Numbered from the stretch's first letter, positions 26,286-38,425 are shown. The stretch: 64,000 nucleotides of DNA from Denitratisoma sp. DHT3 (GCF_007833355.1 NZ_CP020914.1:3458047-3522046), one strand, 5' to 3'. Numbers and translations are program-made. The notes: a model not told the origin generated them from the sequence alone.

Positions 26286-28163
26286 TTATTTGGCGGCGAT
26301 GCCGGGTTTCCAGATCTGGCCGATCGACAGGCTGGCGAGTTTCTTGCGCCGGCCGTAGATCAGGTTCACCAGGGCGCGGGAGACCACCACCGAGCTGAAC
26401 AGCGAGGTCAGAATGCCCAGGCAATGCACCACGGCGAAACCGCGTACCGGGCCGGAGCCGAAGATCAGCAGGGCGATGCCGGCGATCAGGGTGGTCACGT
26501 TGGAGTCCAGGATCGTCGCCCAGGCCCGCTCGTAGCCGGCCAGAATGGACGCCTGGGGCGTGGCGCCGTTGCGCAGTTCCTCGCGCACCCGCTCGTTGAT
26601 CAGCACGTTGGCGTCGATGGCCATGCCAAGCGCCAGGGCGATGGCGGCGATGCCGGGCAGGGTCAGGGTGGCCTGCAACAGCGAGAGCAGCGCCACCAGG
26701 AACAGCAGGTTGGCCGACAGCGCCAGCACCGAGATGAAGCCGAACAGCAGGTAGTAGATCATCATGAACACGGCGATGGCGGCGAAGCCCCACATCGTCG
26801 AGTGCAGGCCCTTGTTGATGTTCTCGGCGCCGAGGCTGGGGCCGATGGTGCGCTCCTCGACGATCTCCATCGGCGCGGCCAGGGAGCCGGCGCGCAGCAG
26901 CAGCGCCACGTCGCTGGCTTCCTGGGTACTCATGCGGCCGGAGATCTGCACCCGGCCGCCGCCGATCTCGGTGCGGATCACTGGGGCGGTGACCACCTCG
27001 CCCTTGCCCTTTTCCACCAGCAGGATGGCCATCCGCTTGCCGACGTTCTCCCGCGTCAGATCCTTGAAGATGCGGGCGCCGGCGGAATCCAGGGTCAGAT
27101 GCACCGCCGGTTCGTGGCTCTGGCCGTCGAAGCCGGGCTGGGCGTCGGTGAGGCGCTCGCCGGTGAGCATCACCTGCTTTTTCACCAGCAGCGGCCGGCC
27201 GCCGCGCTCCACGTAGTACTCGGTGCCGGCCGGCAGCTGGCCCTGGGCCGCGGCTTCCATCACGGTCGGGTTGGCGCTGGCCTCGTCGTCCACCATGCGC
27301 AGTTCCAGGGTGGCGGTGCGGCCCAGGATGTCCTTGGCCTTGGCGGTGTCCTGCACGCCGGGCAGCTGCACCACGATGCGGTCGGCGCCCTGCTGCTGGA
27401 TCACCGGCTCGGCGACGCCCAGTTCGTTGATCCGGTTGTGGAGCGTGGTGATGTTCTGCTTGATCGCGAATTCCTGGATGCTCTTGCCGGCCTGCGGCTT
27501 GAGGGTGGCCACCAGTTTCAGGTCGGCGCCCTCCTGGCCGTCGGCCAGCGTCAGGTCCGGCTGCTGGTTGGCGATGGCGGTGCGGGCCTTGTTGCGGGTC
27601 TCGGCGTCGCGGAACTTGATCGCCAGGGTCATGCCGTCGCGATTGATGCCCAGGTGACGCACGTTCTTTTCCCGCAGCAGGCTGCGCAGGTCGGCGGCGG
27701 TGGCGTCCAGCCGCTTGGTCAGCGCCCCCTTCATGTCCACCTGGAGCAGGAAATGCACGCCGCCGCGCAGGTCGAGGCCCAGATACATGGGCAGCGCGTG
27801 CATCGAGGTCAGCCATTCGGGCGAGTTCGACACCAGGTTCAGGGCCACGCTGTAGGCGGCGTTGGCCGGGTCGGGGTTGAGCGCCTTCTCGATGACGTCC
27901 TTGGCCTTGAGCTGGGTGTCGGTGTCGATCAGGCGTACCCGGATGCTGTTGGGGTCGGCGTGGAGCCCGGTGGCGGCGATGCCGGCGGACTGGAGAATGT
28001 CCTCCACCTTGGACATCAGCGCGGTGTCCACCTTGATCGTGGCTCTGACGCTGGAGACCTGCACCGCCGGCGCCTCGCCGAAGAAGTTGGGGAGGGTGTA
28101 GAGCAGGCCCAGGACCAGCGCGATGATGACGGTGGCGTTTTTCCAGAGGGGGTAGCGGTTCAT
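26286..28163 (-). CDS. secD: Protein translocase subunit SecD
   Basis: 625 residues: first helix, large periplasmic P1 domain beginning LGLDLRGGVHFLLQVD, and C-terminal membrane domain with ALGMAIDANVLINERVREE. Usual length for proteobacterial SecD. Second gene of yajC-secD-secF; a 115-base gap separates it from yajC. Confidence 0.97.
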   Translation of the reverse strand: MNRYPLWKNATVIIALVLGLLYTLPNFFGEAPAVQVSSVRATIKVDTALMSKVEDILQSAGIAATGLHADPNSIRVRLIDTDTQLKAKDVIEKALNPDPANAAYSVALNLVSNSPEWLTSMHALPMYLGLDLRGGVHFLLQVDMKGALTKRLDATAADLRSLLREKNVRHLGINRDGMTLAIKFRDAETRNKARTAIANQQPDLTLADGQEGADLKLVATLKPQAGKSIQEFAIKQNITTLHNRINELGVAEPVIQQQGADRIVVQLPGVQDTAKAKDILGRTATLELRMVDDEASANPTVMEAAAQGQLPAGTEYYVERGGRPLLVKKQVMLTGERLTDAQPGFDGQSHEPAVHLTLDSAGARIFKDLTRENVGKRMAILLVEKGKGEVVTAPVIRTEIGGGRVQISGRMSTQEASDVALLLRAGSLAAPMEIVEERTIGPSLGAENINKGLHSTMWGFAAIAVFMMIYYLLFGFISVLALSANLLFLVALLSLLQATLTLPGIAAIALALGMAIDANVLINERVREELRNGATPQASILAGYERAWATILDSNVTTLIAGIALLIFGSGPVRGFAVVHCLGILTSLFSSVVVSRALVNLIYGRRKKLASLSIGQIWKPGIAAK

Positions 28164-28278
28164 TTTGAGCGAGGCGCGAGGCGTAAGGAGTCAAGACGTC
28201 GAGAGGCTACCGGCGGGAGCGAGGCGCAACACCGTCAACACGGGAACGGCGTGGCTCCTCCCGCCGACTCCATCCGCC

Positions 28279-28620
28279 TCACAGGTTTTTCAGTGTGCCC
28301 TTGGGCAGCAGGGCGCCGACCGAGCTCTTCTGCACCAGGATCTCCACCGGGCCTTCCTTGAGATCGGCGACGGCCAGGGTCAGGAAATTCTCGCCCACCT
28401 TGGTGACGCGGCCGGCCATGCCGCCCTGGGTCACCACTTCGTCGCCCTTTTGCAGTTCGCCGACCATCTTCTGGTGCTCCTTGGCCTTTTTCATCTGCGG
28501 CCGGATCATCAGGAACCAGAGCACGACGAACATCAGGGCCAGGGGCAGGATGCTCATCAGACCGCCGGTGGGATCGGCGGCGGGGGCGGCGGCTTGGGCG
28601 TAGGCGTTTGAGATCAGCAC
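28279..28620 (-). CDS. yajC: Preprotein translocase accessory subunit YajC
   Basis: 113 residues, one membrane helix (about 22-40) followed by FLMIRPQMKKAKEHQKMVGELQKGDEVVTQGGMAGRV, the family core. Auxiliary to SecDF. Downstream of tgt as in most proteobacteria. Confidence 0.95.
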   Translation of the reverse strand: MLISNAYAQAAAPAADPTGGLMSILPLALMFVVLWFLMIRPQMKKAKEHQKMVGELQKGDEVVTQGGMAGRVTKVGENFLTLAVADLKEGPVEILVQKSSVGALLPKGTLKNL

Positions 28621-28656
28621 TGTTTTCTCCGGTAATTCAATAGGGTTAGCGGGTGA

Positions 28657-30829
<2,173 letters not shown>

Positions 30830-30912
30830 AATCGGTTGAAGCGGGCGCGCAATTCGCGGATAATGCGCCCTCCTTTCCGCAGGGCGCGCCATTCTACGCG
30901 ACCCTGCTCCCG

Positions 30913-30997
30913 GCCGGGATGGCGGAATCGGTAGACGCAGCGGATTCAAAATCCGCCGCCGCAAGGTGTGGGGGTTCGAGTCCCCCTCCCGGCACCA
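30913..30997 (+). tRNA. tRNA-Leu (anticodon CAA)
   Basis: 85 bases including encoded CCA. Acceptor GCCGGGA pairs with TCCCGGC; D-arm GGCGGAATCGGTAGACGC; anticodon stem GCGGA/TCCGC around TTCAAAA, giving CAA; a variable arm with a short stem; T-arm GGGGGTTCGAGTCCCCC. The long variable arm fits a class II leucine tRNA. Divergent from queA. Confidence 0.95.
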
Positions 30998-31249
30998 GCA
31001 GGTAGTCCAATCCACTCCAGGAAGATCCGGAACGCCGCTCGATGGCGGGTTTTCCCTCGGGGAAAAAATCCCATGCCCTCACGCGTTGCGGAAGAACCCG
31101 GCCCCGCGGCGTCGCATTGCGGATCGCTCCCGGCCGCGCGCCGCGCGGATCTTCCGCGCCATGACGTTCTTCTGCGACGTTATGACGCACGCAGTCCGGG
31201 CGGCGCTTTCCTAGAATCCACAGCTTTGTGAATCTCCTGGAGTCGTGAA

Positions 31250-33607
31250 ATGAAGCAACGAACCCTGGCCGTGCTGCTGGCCGCACTACCCGCGCTACCT
31301 CTTGTGTCGATGGCGCAGGAAGCCAAGAAATTGAGTCCGCTGGTCATCACCGCGCCGGCCGCCGACAGCCAGTCGCCCGGCGGCGTGCCGGTCGATGGCC
31401 AGGGCCTGCGCTCCCTGCGCGCCGCCACCAGCGATACCGCGAGTTTGCTCACGGATGTGCCCGGGGTTTCACTCTACGGCGCCGGCGGCGTCTCCAGCCT
31501 GCCGGCCATCCACGGCTTGGCCGACGACAGGTTGCGCATCAAGGTGGATGGCATGGACCTGATCGCCTCCTGCCCGAACCACATGAACCCGGCGCTGTCC
31601 TACGTCGATCCGACCAACGTCGGCAACATTAAGGTGTATGCCGGCATTTCGCCGGTGAGCGTCGGCGGCGACAGCATCGGCGGCAGCATCATTGTCGAAA
31701 CGTCCGCGCCGAAATTCGCCGCGCCCGGCCAGGGCAGCCTGCTCGAGGGCGAGGTCGGCGCCTTCTACCGCAGCAATGGCAATGCCTCCGGCGCTAACCT
31801 CTCAATGACCTACGCCACCGATTCATTCAACATCAGCTATTCCGGCGCGTCCGCCAAGTCGGACAACTACAAGGCGGGCGGCGACTATCGGAACTTTGCC
31901 GTGACGGCCGCGACCAACCCGGCCAATGCCGCCGCGGGCGTACCCTATCTGCGCAAACTCGGTTCGACAGAAGTCGGCTCGACGGCGTACGAAACGCGCA
32001 ACCACACGCTGGGCGTCGCCTTCAAAGGCGGCGATCACCTGATCGAAGCCAAGCTCGGCTATCAGGACATGCCCTACCAACTCTATCCGAACCAGCGGAT
32101 GGACATGCTAAACAATGAACAGTTGCGCCTGAATCTGCGCTATCTCGGCCAGTTCGGCTGGGGCAATCTGGAAGCCCGCGCCTACCATGAAAAGGTGGAT
32201 CACTTCATGGACTTCGGGCAGGACAAGCTCTATAGCTACGGCAAGCTGCTCAATCTGTACCCTGTCAATGGCATGCCGATGTACACCAAGGGCAAGACCA
32301 ATGGCGCATCCGCCAAGGCGGATATCGGTCTCAACCCGCGCGATCTGCTGCGGCTCGGCGCCGAATGGCAGACCTACCGGCTCGACGACTGGTGGCCGCC
32401 GGCACCCGACTGCGGCTATACGGGAGCCGTTGCCAACTGTACCGGCGGCATGGCGCCCGACACGTTCTGGAACGTCCGCAATGGCAAGCGCGACCGCATG
32501 GCCATCTACGGCGAGTGGGAAGCTGCATGGAGCGCGGCCTGGCAAACGCTTGCCGGCCTGCGTTACGAGCGGGTCAAGACAGACAGCGACGATATCCAGG
32601 GTTACAACACCGGCATGATGTACGCCAGCAGCGTGGTCGGCACGCGGCAAGCATGGAATGACTTGGATCGAAAGCGCGCCGACAACAATGTCGATGTCAC
32701 CCTGCTGGCGCGCAACACAGTGGATAGCCATAAAACCTTCGAATACGGCTTTGCCCAGAAGACCCGTTCGCCCAATCTCTATGAGCGCTCCCCGTGGTCC
32801 ACCAACAGCATGGTGATGGAGATGAACAACTTCGTCGGCGACGGCAACGGCTATGTCGGCAATCCCGATCTCAAGCCGGAAGTGGCGCGGACCCTGAGCA
32901 TCACCGGCGACTGGCACAGCGAGGATCGCAGCTACGAGTTGAAGATCACGCCCTACTACACGGCGGTGAAAGACTACATCGACGCCGTGCGGCGGCCGAC
33001 GAGCGGGACGGACCAGAACGCCACCAGAACGACCGGCTTCGTGAAGCTTTCTTACGCCAACCAGACGGCCCGTCTCTACGGCATCGACATTTCCGGCCGC
33101 ATGCCGCTCGGCAAGACCGGCATCGGCGATTTCGGCTTGAAGGGGTTGCTCAATTACACGAACGGCAAGAACACCGACACGGGTGATGATCTCTACAACA
33201 TCATGCCGCTCAACACCAAGCTGGCTCTGACGCATCAGAGTGGCAGTTGGAGCAACAGCGCCGAACTGGTGGCGGTGAAATCCAAGAACGATGTCTCCGA
33301 TGTGCGCAACGAGATCAAGACGCCGGGCTACAGCCTGATCAACCTGCGCGGCAGCTATTCCATGCAGAAGCTGCGTTTCGACTTCGGCATCGAGAATCTT
33401 TTCGACCGCAAGTATTACCTGCCCTTGGGCGGCGCCTATGTCGGAGAGGGGGCCACCATGTCCCTCAACAACGAAGCAGGCATCGTCCGCCCCGCCAACC
33501 CAGGGGTTGGCGGTTCTTATGGCACCTCAGGCTCGGCGTCGATGTGGGGTACTGCTGTTCCCGGCCTTGGTCGGACGTTCTACGCCGGCATCACTTACAA
33601 GTTCTGA
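31250..33607 (+). CDS. TonB-dependent receptor, OprC/NosA-like copper type
   Basis: 785-residue outer-membrane receptor with a signal peptide (cleavage near SMAQEA), plug domain (about 45-160, with ITAPA TonB-box region and IHGLADDRLRIKVDGMDL) and a 22-strand barrel ending in the outer-membrane signal YKF. It contains Cys108-x3-Met112 (CPNHM) in the plug and His318-x-Met320 (HFM) in the barrel, matching in order the CxxxM and HxM copper ligands described for Pseudomonas OprC. Copper uptake is therefore a specific prediction. GGAG before the ATG. Its own tonB gene follows 59 bases later. Confidence 0.88.
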   Translation: MKQRTLAVLLAALPALPLVSMAQEAKKLSPLVITAPAADSQSPGGVPVDGQGLRSLRAATSDTASLLTDVPGVSLYGAGGVSSLPAIHGLADDRLRIKVDGMDLIASCPNHMNPALSYVDPTNVGNIKVYAGISPVSVGGDSIGGSIIVETSAPKFAAPGQGSLLEGEVGAFYRSNGNASGANLSMTYATDSFNISYSGASAKSDNYKAGGDYRNFAVTAATNPANAAAGVPYLRKLGSTEVGSTAYETRNHTLGVAFKGGDHLIEAKLGYQDMPYQLYPNQRMDMLNNEQLRLNLRYLGQFGWGNLEARAYHEKVDHFMDFGQDKLYSYGKLLNLYPVNGMPMYTKGKTNGASAKADIGLNPRDLLRLGAEWQTYRLDDWWPPAPDCGYTGAVANCTGGMAPDTFWNVRNGKRDRMAIYGEWEAAWSAAWQTLAGLRYERVKTDSDDIQGYNTGMMYASSVVGTRQAWNDLDRKRADNNVDVTLLARNTVDSHKTFEYGFAQKTRSPNLYERSPWSTNSMVMEMNNFVGDGNGYVGNPDLKPEVARTLSITGDWHSEDRSYELKITPYYTAVKDYIDAVRRPTSGTDQNATRTTGFVKLSYANQTARLYGIDISGRMPLGKTGIGDFGLKGLLNYTNGKNTDTGDDLYNIMPLNTKLALTHQSGSWSNSAELVAVKSKNDVSDVRNEIKTPGYSLINLRGSYSMQKLRFDFGIENLFDRKYYLPLGGAYVGEGATMSLNNEAGIVRPANPGVGGSYGTSGSASMWGTAVPGLGRTFYAGITYKF

Positions 33608-33666
33608 GTAGGTCCTGGCGCCTGCCATGGCGGTGGTATTCTGGCGACCCCGGAAAACCATGAGTC

Positions 33667-34293
33667 ATGGCAGGCAACATCATCACAAGGAAACCGCGCG
33701 TCCTGGCGCTGCTGCTGGTCGTCGCTCTGCATGCGCTCGTCCTCTGGGGGCTGTTGCGTCAGCGCCTTCCGCTTACCGCCGCGGATGCAGTATCCGTCAC
33801 CGTATCCGTGATCGTGCCGCCGGCCGACGTGCCGGCGCACAAGGCGAACACACCTCCGCCGCGGCCGCCTGTCTCGCGGCCTCCATCGCCTGAAACGCCG
33901 CCGCCGGCGATTGTGGCGGGTGCGCCCTCCGCGATTTCCGTGCCGGCAGCCGAGGCATCGCCGGCCGTGGTTCCGGCCGCCGCGCCGTCAGAGCCCGTCA
34001 GATTGGGCGGCGAACTCTCCGCCCATTGTCCGGCGCGGGTGGCGCCGGAATACCCCTTCATCTCCCGGCGCCTGGGCGAGGAGGGCAGCGTGCTGCTGCA
34101 AGTCGAACTCGATGCGCAGGGCCGGGTGGATGCCGCGCGGATCGTGACATCGAGCGGCCATGCCCGTCTCGACGAGGCCGCGCTGCTGGCCGTGCGCGGG
34201 TGGCGCTGCACCCCCGCGCAGCGCAACGGCCAGGCGGTCCGTTCCATCGCCCAGCAGCCGTTCGAGTTCGTCCTGCAGCGCAATCGGCCCTAA
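33667..34293 (+). CDS. tonB: Energy transducer TonB
   Basis: 208 residues: N-terminal membrane helix (about 12-30) with a histidine (His22, ALHALVLWG) typical of the ExbBD-contacting helix, a Pro-rich linker (about 55-110), and a C-terminal TonB domain YPFISRRLGEEGSVLLQVELDAQGRV. No exbB/exbD nearby. Placement directly after the copper-type receptor suggests it serves that receptor. Confidence 0.88.
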   Translation: MAGNIITRKPRVLALLLVVALHALVLWGLLRQRLPLTAADAVSVTVSVIVPPADVPAHKANTPPPRPPVSRPPSPETPPPAIVAGAPSAISVPAAEASPAVVPAAAPSEPVRLGGELSAHCPARVAPEYPFISRRLGEEGSVLLQVELDAQGRVDAARIVTSSGHARLDEAALLAVRGWRCTPAQRNGQAVRSIAQQPFEFVLQRNRP

Positions 34294-34367
34294 CGCGAAC
34301 CGCGAGCGCCGGTGCCCGTGCTAAAAACCGCTCATAACGAACAAGCCGAATCAAGCGGAGGTGAGCG

Positions 34368-35396
34368 ATGAAGGCGGTCGTCTTGCAGCGGGTGGGTGAC
34401 CCGTCCCAACTGATCCATCAGGAAGTGCCGACACCCGCGGTGACGCCGGGCCACGTGCTGGTGCGGGTCCATGCCTGCGGCGTCGGCTATCGCGATGTGA
34501 TCGACCGGCGCGGCGACGTGCCGATGATCCGCACGCCCATCATTCCCGGCCATGAATTCGCCGGCGAGGTCGTGGCGGTGGGCGCCGGCGTGGCGCGCTG
34601 GGTGGTGGGCGACCGGGTGCTGAACCTCTATACCGCCAGTTGCGGCCACTGCGAACATTGCCTGGGCGGCGACGAGCGCCGCTGCCGCGCCGGCGGCGAA
34701 GCCTTCGGCCTCACCGCCGACGGCGGCTATGCCGAATACGCGCTGGCCCACGAGCGGGCGCTGGAGCGGCTGTTGCCGGAGATTCCCTACGACGTGGCGG
34801 CGACGCTCTACTCGGCCACCGGCGTCGGCTTCAACAACACCGCCCATGCCGCGCGGGTGGAACCGGGCGAGCGGGTACTGGTCACCGGTGCCAGCGGCGG
34901 GGTCGGCTCCGCCGCGTTGCAGACCGCCAAGCTGCTGGGCGCCGAGGTCTGGGCCGTCACCTCCAGTCCAGCCAAGGCCGACGGCTTGCGTGCGCTGGGT
35001 GCCGATCACGTGGTCGTCAATGGCGCCGGCGACTTCCACAAGCAGGTGCTGGCGGAAACCGGCGGGCAGGGCGTGGATGCGGCCATCGACTGCGTCGGCA
35101 CGCCCACCCTCAACGGCTGTCTGCGCAGCCTGCGCCCCTACGGCCGGGTGGTGGTGGTGGGCAACGTGGATGCCCGGCGCTTCGAGCTGAACCTCGGCTA
35201 CATCCTGGTGCGCGGCCTGTCCATCATCGGTTCCGACAACGTGACGCGCGCGGCCCTGCGCCAGGTGATGGCGCTGGTGCGCGACGGCCGCATCGAGCCG
35301 CTGATCCATGCCCGTCTGCCATTGGCCGAGGCCGCCGAGGCCCACCGCCTGCTGGAGGCCCGCGGCGCCAGCGGCCGCGTGGTGCTGATTCCTTGA
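34368..35396 (+). CDS. Zinc-type medium-chain alcohol dehydrogenase/quinone reductase
   Basis: 342 residues. N-terminal GroES-like domain with catalytic zinc ligand region GHEFAGEV and the structural zinc cysteines CGHCEHCLGGDERRC, then a Rossmann domain with GASGGVGSAALQTAKLLG. Oxidises an alcohol or reduces an enone; substrate unknown. It precedes a MaoC-fold hydratase by 51 bases, so the two may act in one acyl-CoA route. Confidence 0.85.
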   Translation: MKAVVLQRVGDPSQLIHQEVPTPAVTPGHVLVRVHACGVGYRDVIDRRGDVPMIRTPIIPGHEFAGEVVAVGAGVARWVVGDRVLNLYTASCGHCEHCLGGDERRCRAGGEAFGLTADGGYAEYALAHERALERLLPEIPYDVAATLYSATGVGFNNTAHAARVEPGERVLVTGASGGVGSAALQTAKLLGAEVWAVTSSPAKADGLRALGADHVVVNGAGDFHKQVLAETGGQGVDAAIDCVGTPTLNGCLRSLRPYGRVVVVGNVDARRFELNLGYILVRGLSIIGSDNVTRAALRQVMALVRDGRIEPLIHARLPLAEAAEAHRLLEARGASGRVVLIP

Positions 35397-35447
35397 GCCG
35401 GCCAGGCCGGAACCCGACTTTCACGATAACCCACTCCGCGACTCACC

Positions 35448-36437
35448 ATGAACCCGTCTTCTTTCCTGCTGCATGCCGACTACCCCGAGGCGCTGAGCGG
35501 CGAGACCACGCCGCGCAGCGTCGGTGCACATGACATCGTCACCTTCGGTTGCCTCACCGGCGACTACAACCGCTTCCACATGGACGACCATTACGGCGCC
35601 AGCCTGCCGTACGGCAGCCGCATCGCCCACGGCCTGCTCTCGGCCAGCCTGGCGCTCGGCGGGCTGGCCCAGGATGCTCCCCTCGCCGTGGGCCGGCGCC
35701 ATGGCGGCGCCTATCTGTCCCATTTCGAAGTGAATTACCGGCAGCCGGTGTTTCCCGGCGATACCCTGCGCACCCGCTGGTCCCTGGCGAAGCAGGCCGA
35801 CGCGGGCGAGGCCTTCGCGCCGGTGCGGACCGGCTTCGACGTGCTCAACCACAAGGACCAGGTGGTCAGTGACGGCCATCTGCTGCTGCAGCTGCCCACC
35901 GCCACGGCCGTCCGTCACGCCCCGCCACCGGGTCCCGCGGCCTGGCCCGGGGCGTACTTCGATCCGGAGCCCGGCCGGGTGTACTTCCTGGAGGATTTCC
36001 AGCCCGGCAGCCACGCCGGTGAAACCGAGGGCCGCACCCTGACGGAAGCCGACGTGATCCACTACGGCGGCTTCACCGGCGACAACGGCGGTCACGCCGG
36101 CGATGCCGAATTCGCCCGCCAGGGCCTGTTCGGCGCGCGCATCGTGCAGCCCCTGCTGGCCTTCGAGATCGGTTTCGCGCTCTGGCTCAAGGACTGGTGC
36201 CGCATGGGCACCCCCGACAGCGGCCTGGCCGGCCACCTCTGCGACCGCTGGACTTTCCACGCGCCCTTCCGCATCGGCGACACCTTGCGCTGCCGTTACC
36301 GCACCCTTTCGGCACGCGCTTCGAACAGCCGGCCCGAAATGGGGCTGTTGATCTGCGGCCTGCAAATGATCAACCAGCGCGACGAGGTCAACCTGGCAGC
36401 GGAGGTGGTCATGATGTACCCTGCCCGCAAAGTCTGA
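35448..36437 (+). CDS. MaoC-like double hotdog dehydratase
   Basis: 329 residues with two hotdog repeats. The catalytic hydratase-2 motif appears in the first half (TGDYNRFHMDDHYG... GSRIAHGLL) and in the second (FTGDNGGHAGDAEFA... GARIVQPLL), the second being degenerate (HGLL to QPLL, Asn-Gly-Gly-His). R-specific enoyl-CoA hydratase or a related dehydratase is likely. Follows the alcohol dehydrogenase gene. Confidence 0.82.
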   Translation: MNPSSFLLHADYPEALSGETTPRSVGAHDIVTFGCLTGDYNRFHMDDHYGASLPYGSRIAHGLLSASLALGGLAQDAPLAVGRRHGGAYLSHFEVNYRQPVFPGDTLRTRWSLAKQADAGEAFAPVRTGFDVLNHKDQVVSDGHLLLQLPTATAVRHAPPPGPAAWPGAYFDPEPGRVYFLEDFQPGSHAGETEGRTLTEADVIHYGGFTGDNGGHAGDAEFARQGLFGARIVQPLLAFEIGFALWLKDWCRMGTPDSGLAGHLCDRWTFHAPFRIGDTLRCRYRTLSARASNSRPEMGLLICGLQMINQRDEVNLAAEVVMMYPARKV

Positions 36438-36462
36438 TCCCCCCTCATTCCCGTTTCACTCC

Positions 36463-37497
36463 ATGCGTCTCGAACATCTGCGCCAGCGCCTGCGGGACCT
36501 GGGCGCCAAGCCCTGCCACGAACAGACGCTGCTCCGCGCCTGGCTGCAACGCCTGCCCCTGGAGGGCGGCGCCAGCCGCTCCGCGCCGACCCTGCCCGCG
36601 CCGCTGCGGCAGGCGCTGCCCGCCATCGAGGCGGATCTCGGCGCCCTGGTGCGGCTGCGCTCGGAACACCCCGGCAACGACGGCTCCGCCCGGCTGCTGC
36701 TCGACCTGGCCGACGGCCAGACCGTGGAGAGCGTGCTGCTGCCGCGCGACGGCCTGTGCGTCTCCACCCAGGTCGGCTGCGCGGTGGGCTGCGTGTTCTG
36801 CATGACCGGGCGCGACGGCCTGCTGCGCCAGTTGGGCAGCGCCGAGATCGTCGCCCAGGTGGTGCTGGCGCGCAGCCGTCGCCCGGTGAGGAAAGTGGTG
36901 TTCATGGGCATGGGCGAGCCGGCCCACAACATGGACAACGTGCTGGAAGCCATCGAGTCGCTGGGCCACGAGGGCGGAATCGGCCACAAGAACCTGGTCT
37001 TCTCCACCGTCGGCGACCGGCGCGTGTTCGAGCGTCTGCCGCAGGGCGTCGTCAAGCCGGCATTGGCGCTGTCGCTGCACACCACCCGCGCCGAACTGCG
37101 GGAGCGCCTGCTGCCCAAGGCGCCGCGCATCGCCCCCGAGGAACTGGTGGCGCTGGCCGACGACTACGCCCGCCGCACCGGCTATCCGGTCCAGTATCAA
37201 TGGACGCTGCTGGAGGGCATCAACGACGGCGACGAGGAAGTGGAGGGCATCGTCCGCCTGCTGGGCGGCAGGTACGGGATGCTGAACCTGATCCCCTACA
37301 ACCGCAACGAGGGCCTCGAATTCCAGCGCCCCGACTGGGAGCGGGCCGCCGACATGGCGCGGCGCCTGCACCGGCGCGGTATCCTGACCAAATTGCGCAA
37401 TTCGGCGGGGCAGGACGTGGAGGGTGGCTGCGGCCAGCTGCGGGCGCGCGTTGCCACCAAGCCGCGGGTCGAGGTCGTCGCCGTCGCGCCGCTCTGA
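36463..37497 (+). CDS. RlmN-like radical SAM RNA methyltransferase
   Basis: 344 residues. Radical SAM cluster Cys106-x3-Cys110-x2-Cys113 (CAVGCVFC), the GMGEPAHNMDNV loop, SLHTTRAELRERLLPK and the conserved resolving Cys323 in GGCGQL. RlmN methylates A2503 of 23S rRNA and A37 of tRNA. The protein is about 40 residues shorter than E. coli RlmN and reads CMTGRDGLLRQL where RlmN has a CSTGxQGxxRNL-type sequence, so a paralog with its own target is possible. Confidence 0.85.
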   Translation: MRLEHLRQRLRDLGAKPCHEQTLLRAWLQRLPLEGGASRSAPTLPAPLRQALPAIEADLGALVRLRSEHPGNDGSARLLLDLADGQTVESVLLPRDGLCVSTQVGCAVGCVFCMTGRDGLLRQLGSAEIVAQVVLARSRRPVRKVVFMGMGEPAHNMDNVLEAIESLGHEGGIGHKNLVFSTVGDRRVFERLPQGVVKPALALSLHTTRAELRERLLPKAPRIAPEELVALADDYARRTGYPVQYQWTLLEGINDGDEEVEGIVRLLGGRYGMLNLIPYNRNEGLEFQRPDWERAADMARRLHRRGILTKLRNSAGQDVEGGCGQLRARVATKPRVEVVAVAPL

Positions 37498-37498
37498 G

Positions 37499-38377
37499 CT
37501 ACAGCACCAGCGCCAGCGCGATCGGCAGGAACACCACCGAGGCCAGGTTGCCCACCAGGACGATGGAGGCCACCTTGTCCGGCTCCTGGTGGTAGCGCTC
37601 GGCGAAGACGTAGTTCATCACCGCCGGCGGCAGCGCGCCGTAGAGCAGCATCAGCTTGCTTTGCTGCGCGTTGAGCCCGAGGCCGCGCGCGGCGGCCCAG
37701 GCCAGCGCCATGCCGGCCAGGGGCCGGGCGACGGCGCCCACCAGGCCGACGCGCCAGCCGTGCAGCGCACCGTCGGTGAGGCGCACGCCCAGGCTGAACA
37801 GCGCCAGCGGGATCGAGATGTCGCCCAGCATCTTGACCGACAGCGCCAGGGGCTCCCACAGCGGCACGCCCAGCGAACCCACCGCCAGGCCGGCCACGGT
37901 GGCGAGCACCACCGGCTTCATCCAGAGGTTGCCGAGCTTGGCGTGGTGGTCGAGCAGCCACACGCCGAGGGAAAAGTGCAGCGTCGTGGACACCACGAAC
38001 AGCACCACCGCCAGCGGCAGCACGTCGGGGCCGAAGGTCAGCACCGCCAGCGGCACGCCCAGGTTCACGCTGTTGTTGAACATCAGGGTCGGCGACAGCG
38101 TCAGCGGACGGATGCCCGTCATACGGGCGACGGCCCAGCCCACGGCGCCGGAGCCGAGGATCATGATCACCATCGCCAGCGCCAGGCCGCCGTAATTGGC
38201 CAGGTCGAACGACTTGTTGGCCAGGGCCGAGAACACCAGCGCGGTGATGAACACGTCCATGTTGAGCCGGTTCGCCACCGACATGTCGGACTCGTGGCGC
38301 CGGCCGTAGAAATAGCCGGTCCCCACCAGCGCGAACATGGGGAAGAGGATGGCAAGGATGCGGAGAGACAGGTCCAT
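37499..38377 (-). CDS. AEC family transporter
   Basis: 292-residue membrane protein with about ten helices in two five-helix halves; family features include FNNSVNLGVPLAVLTFG in the middle and YGALPPAVMNYVFAERY near the end. AEC (auxin efflux carrier) family members move organic acids such as malate or unknown metabolites. ATG at 38377 preferred over a TTG at 38392. Converges with the RlmN-like gene, one base apart. Confidence 0.85.
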   Translation of the reverse strand: MDLSLRILAILFPMFALVGTGYFYGRRHESDMSVANRLNMDVFITALVFSALANKSFDLANYGGLALAMVIMILGSGAVGWAVARMTGIRPLTLSPTLMFNNSVNLGVPLAVLTFGPDVLPLAVVLFVVSTTLHFSLGVWLLDHHAKLGNLWMKPVVLATVAGLAVGSLGVPLWEPLALSVKMLGDISIPLALFSLGVRLTDGALHGWRVGLVGAVARPLAGMALAWAAARGLGLNAQQSKLMLLYGALPPAVMNYVFAERYHQEPDKVASIVLVGNLASVVFLPIALALVL

Positions 38378-38425
38378 GTAGCGAACGCTCAAGAACAGTG
38401 GAAGAACGACGGCAGGGCGTTGCTT

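Noticed and set aside
26424..28361. Plus-strand open frame antisense to secD
   Set aside because: Composition-driven shadow of SecD.
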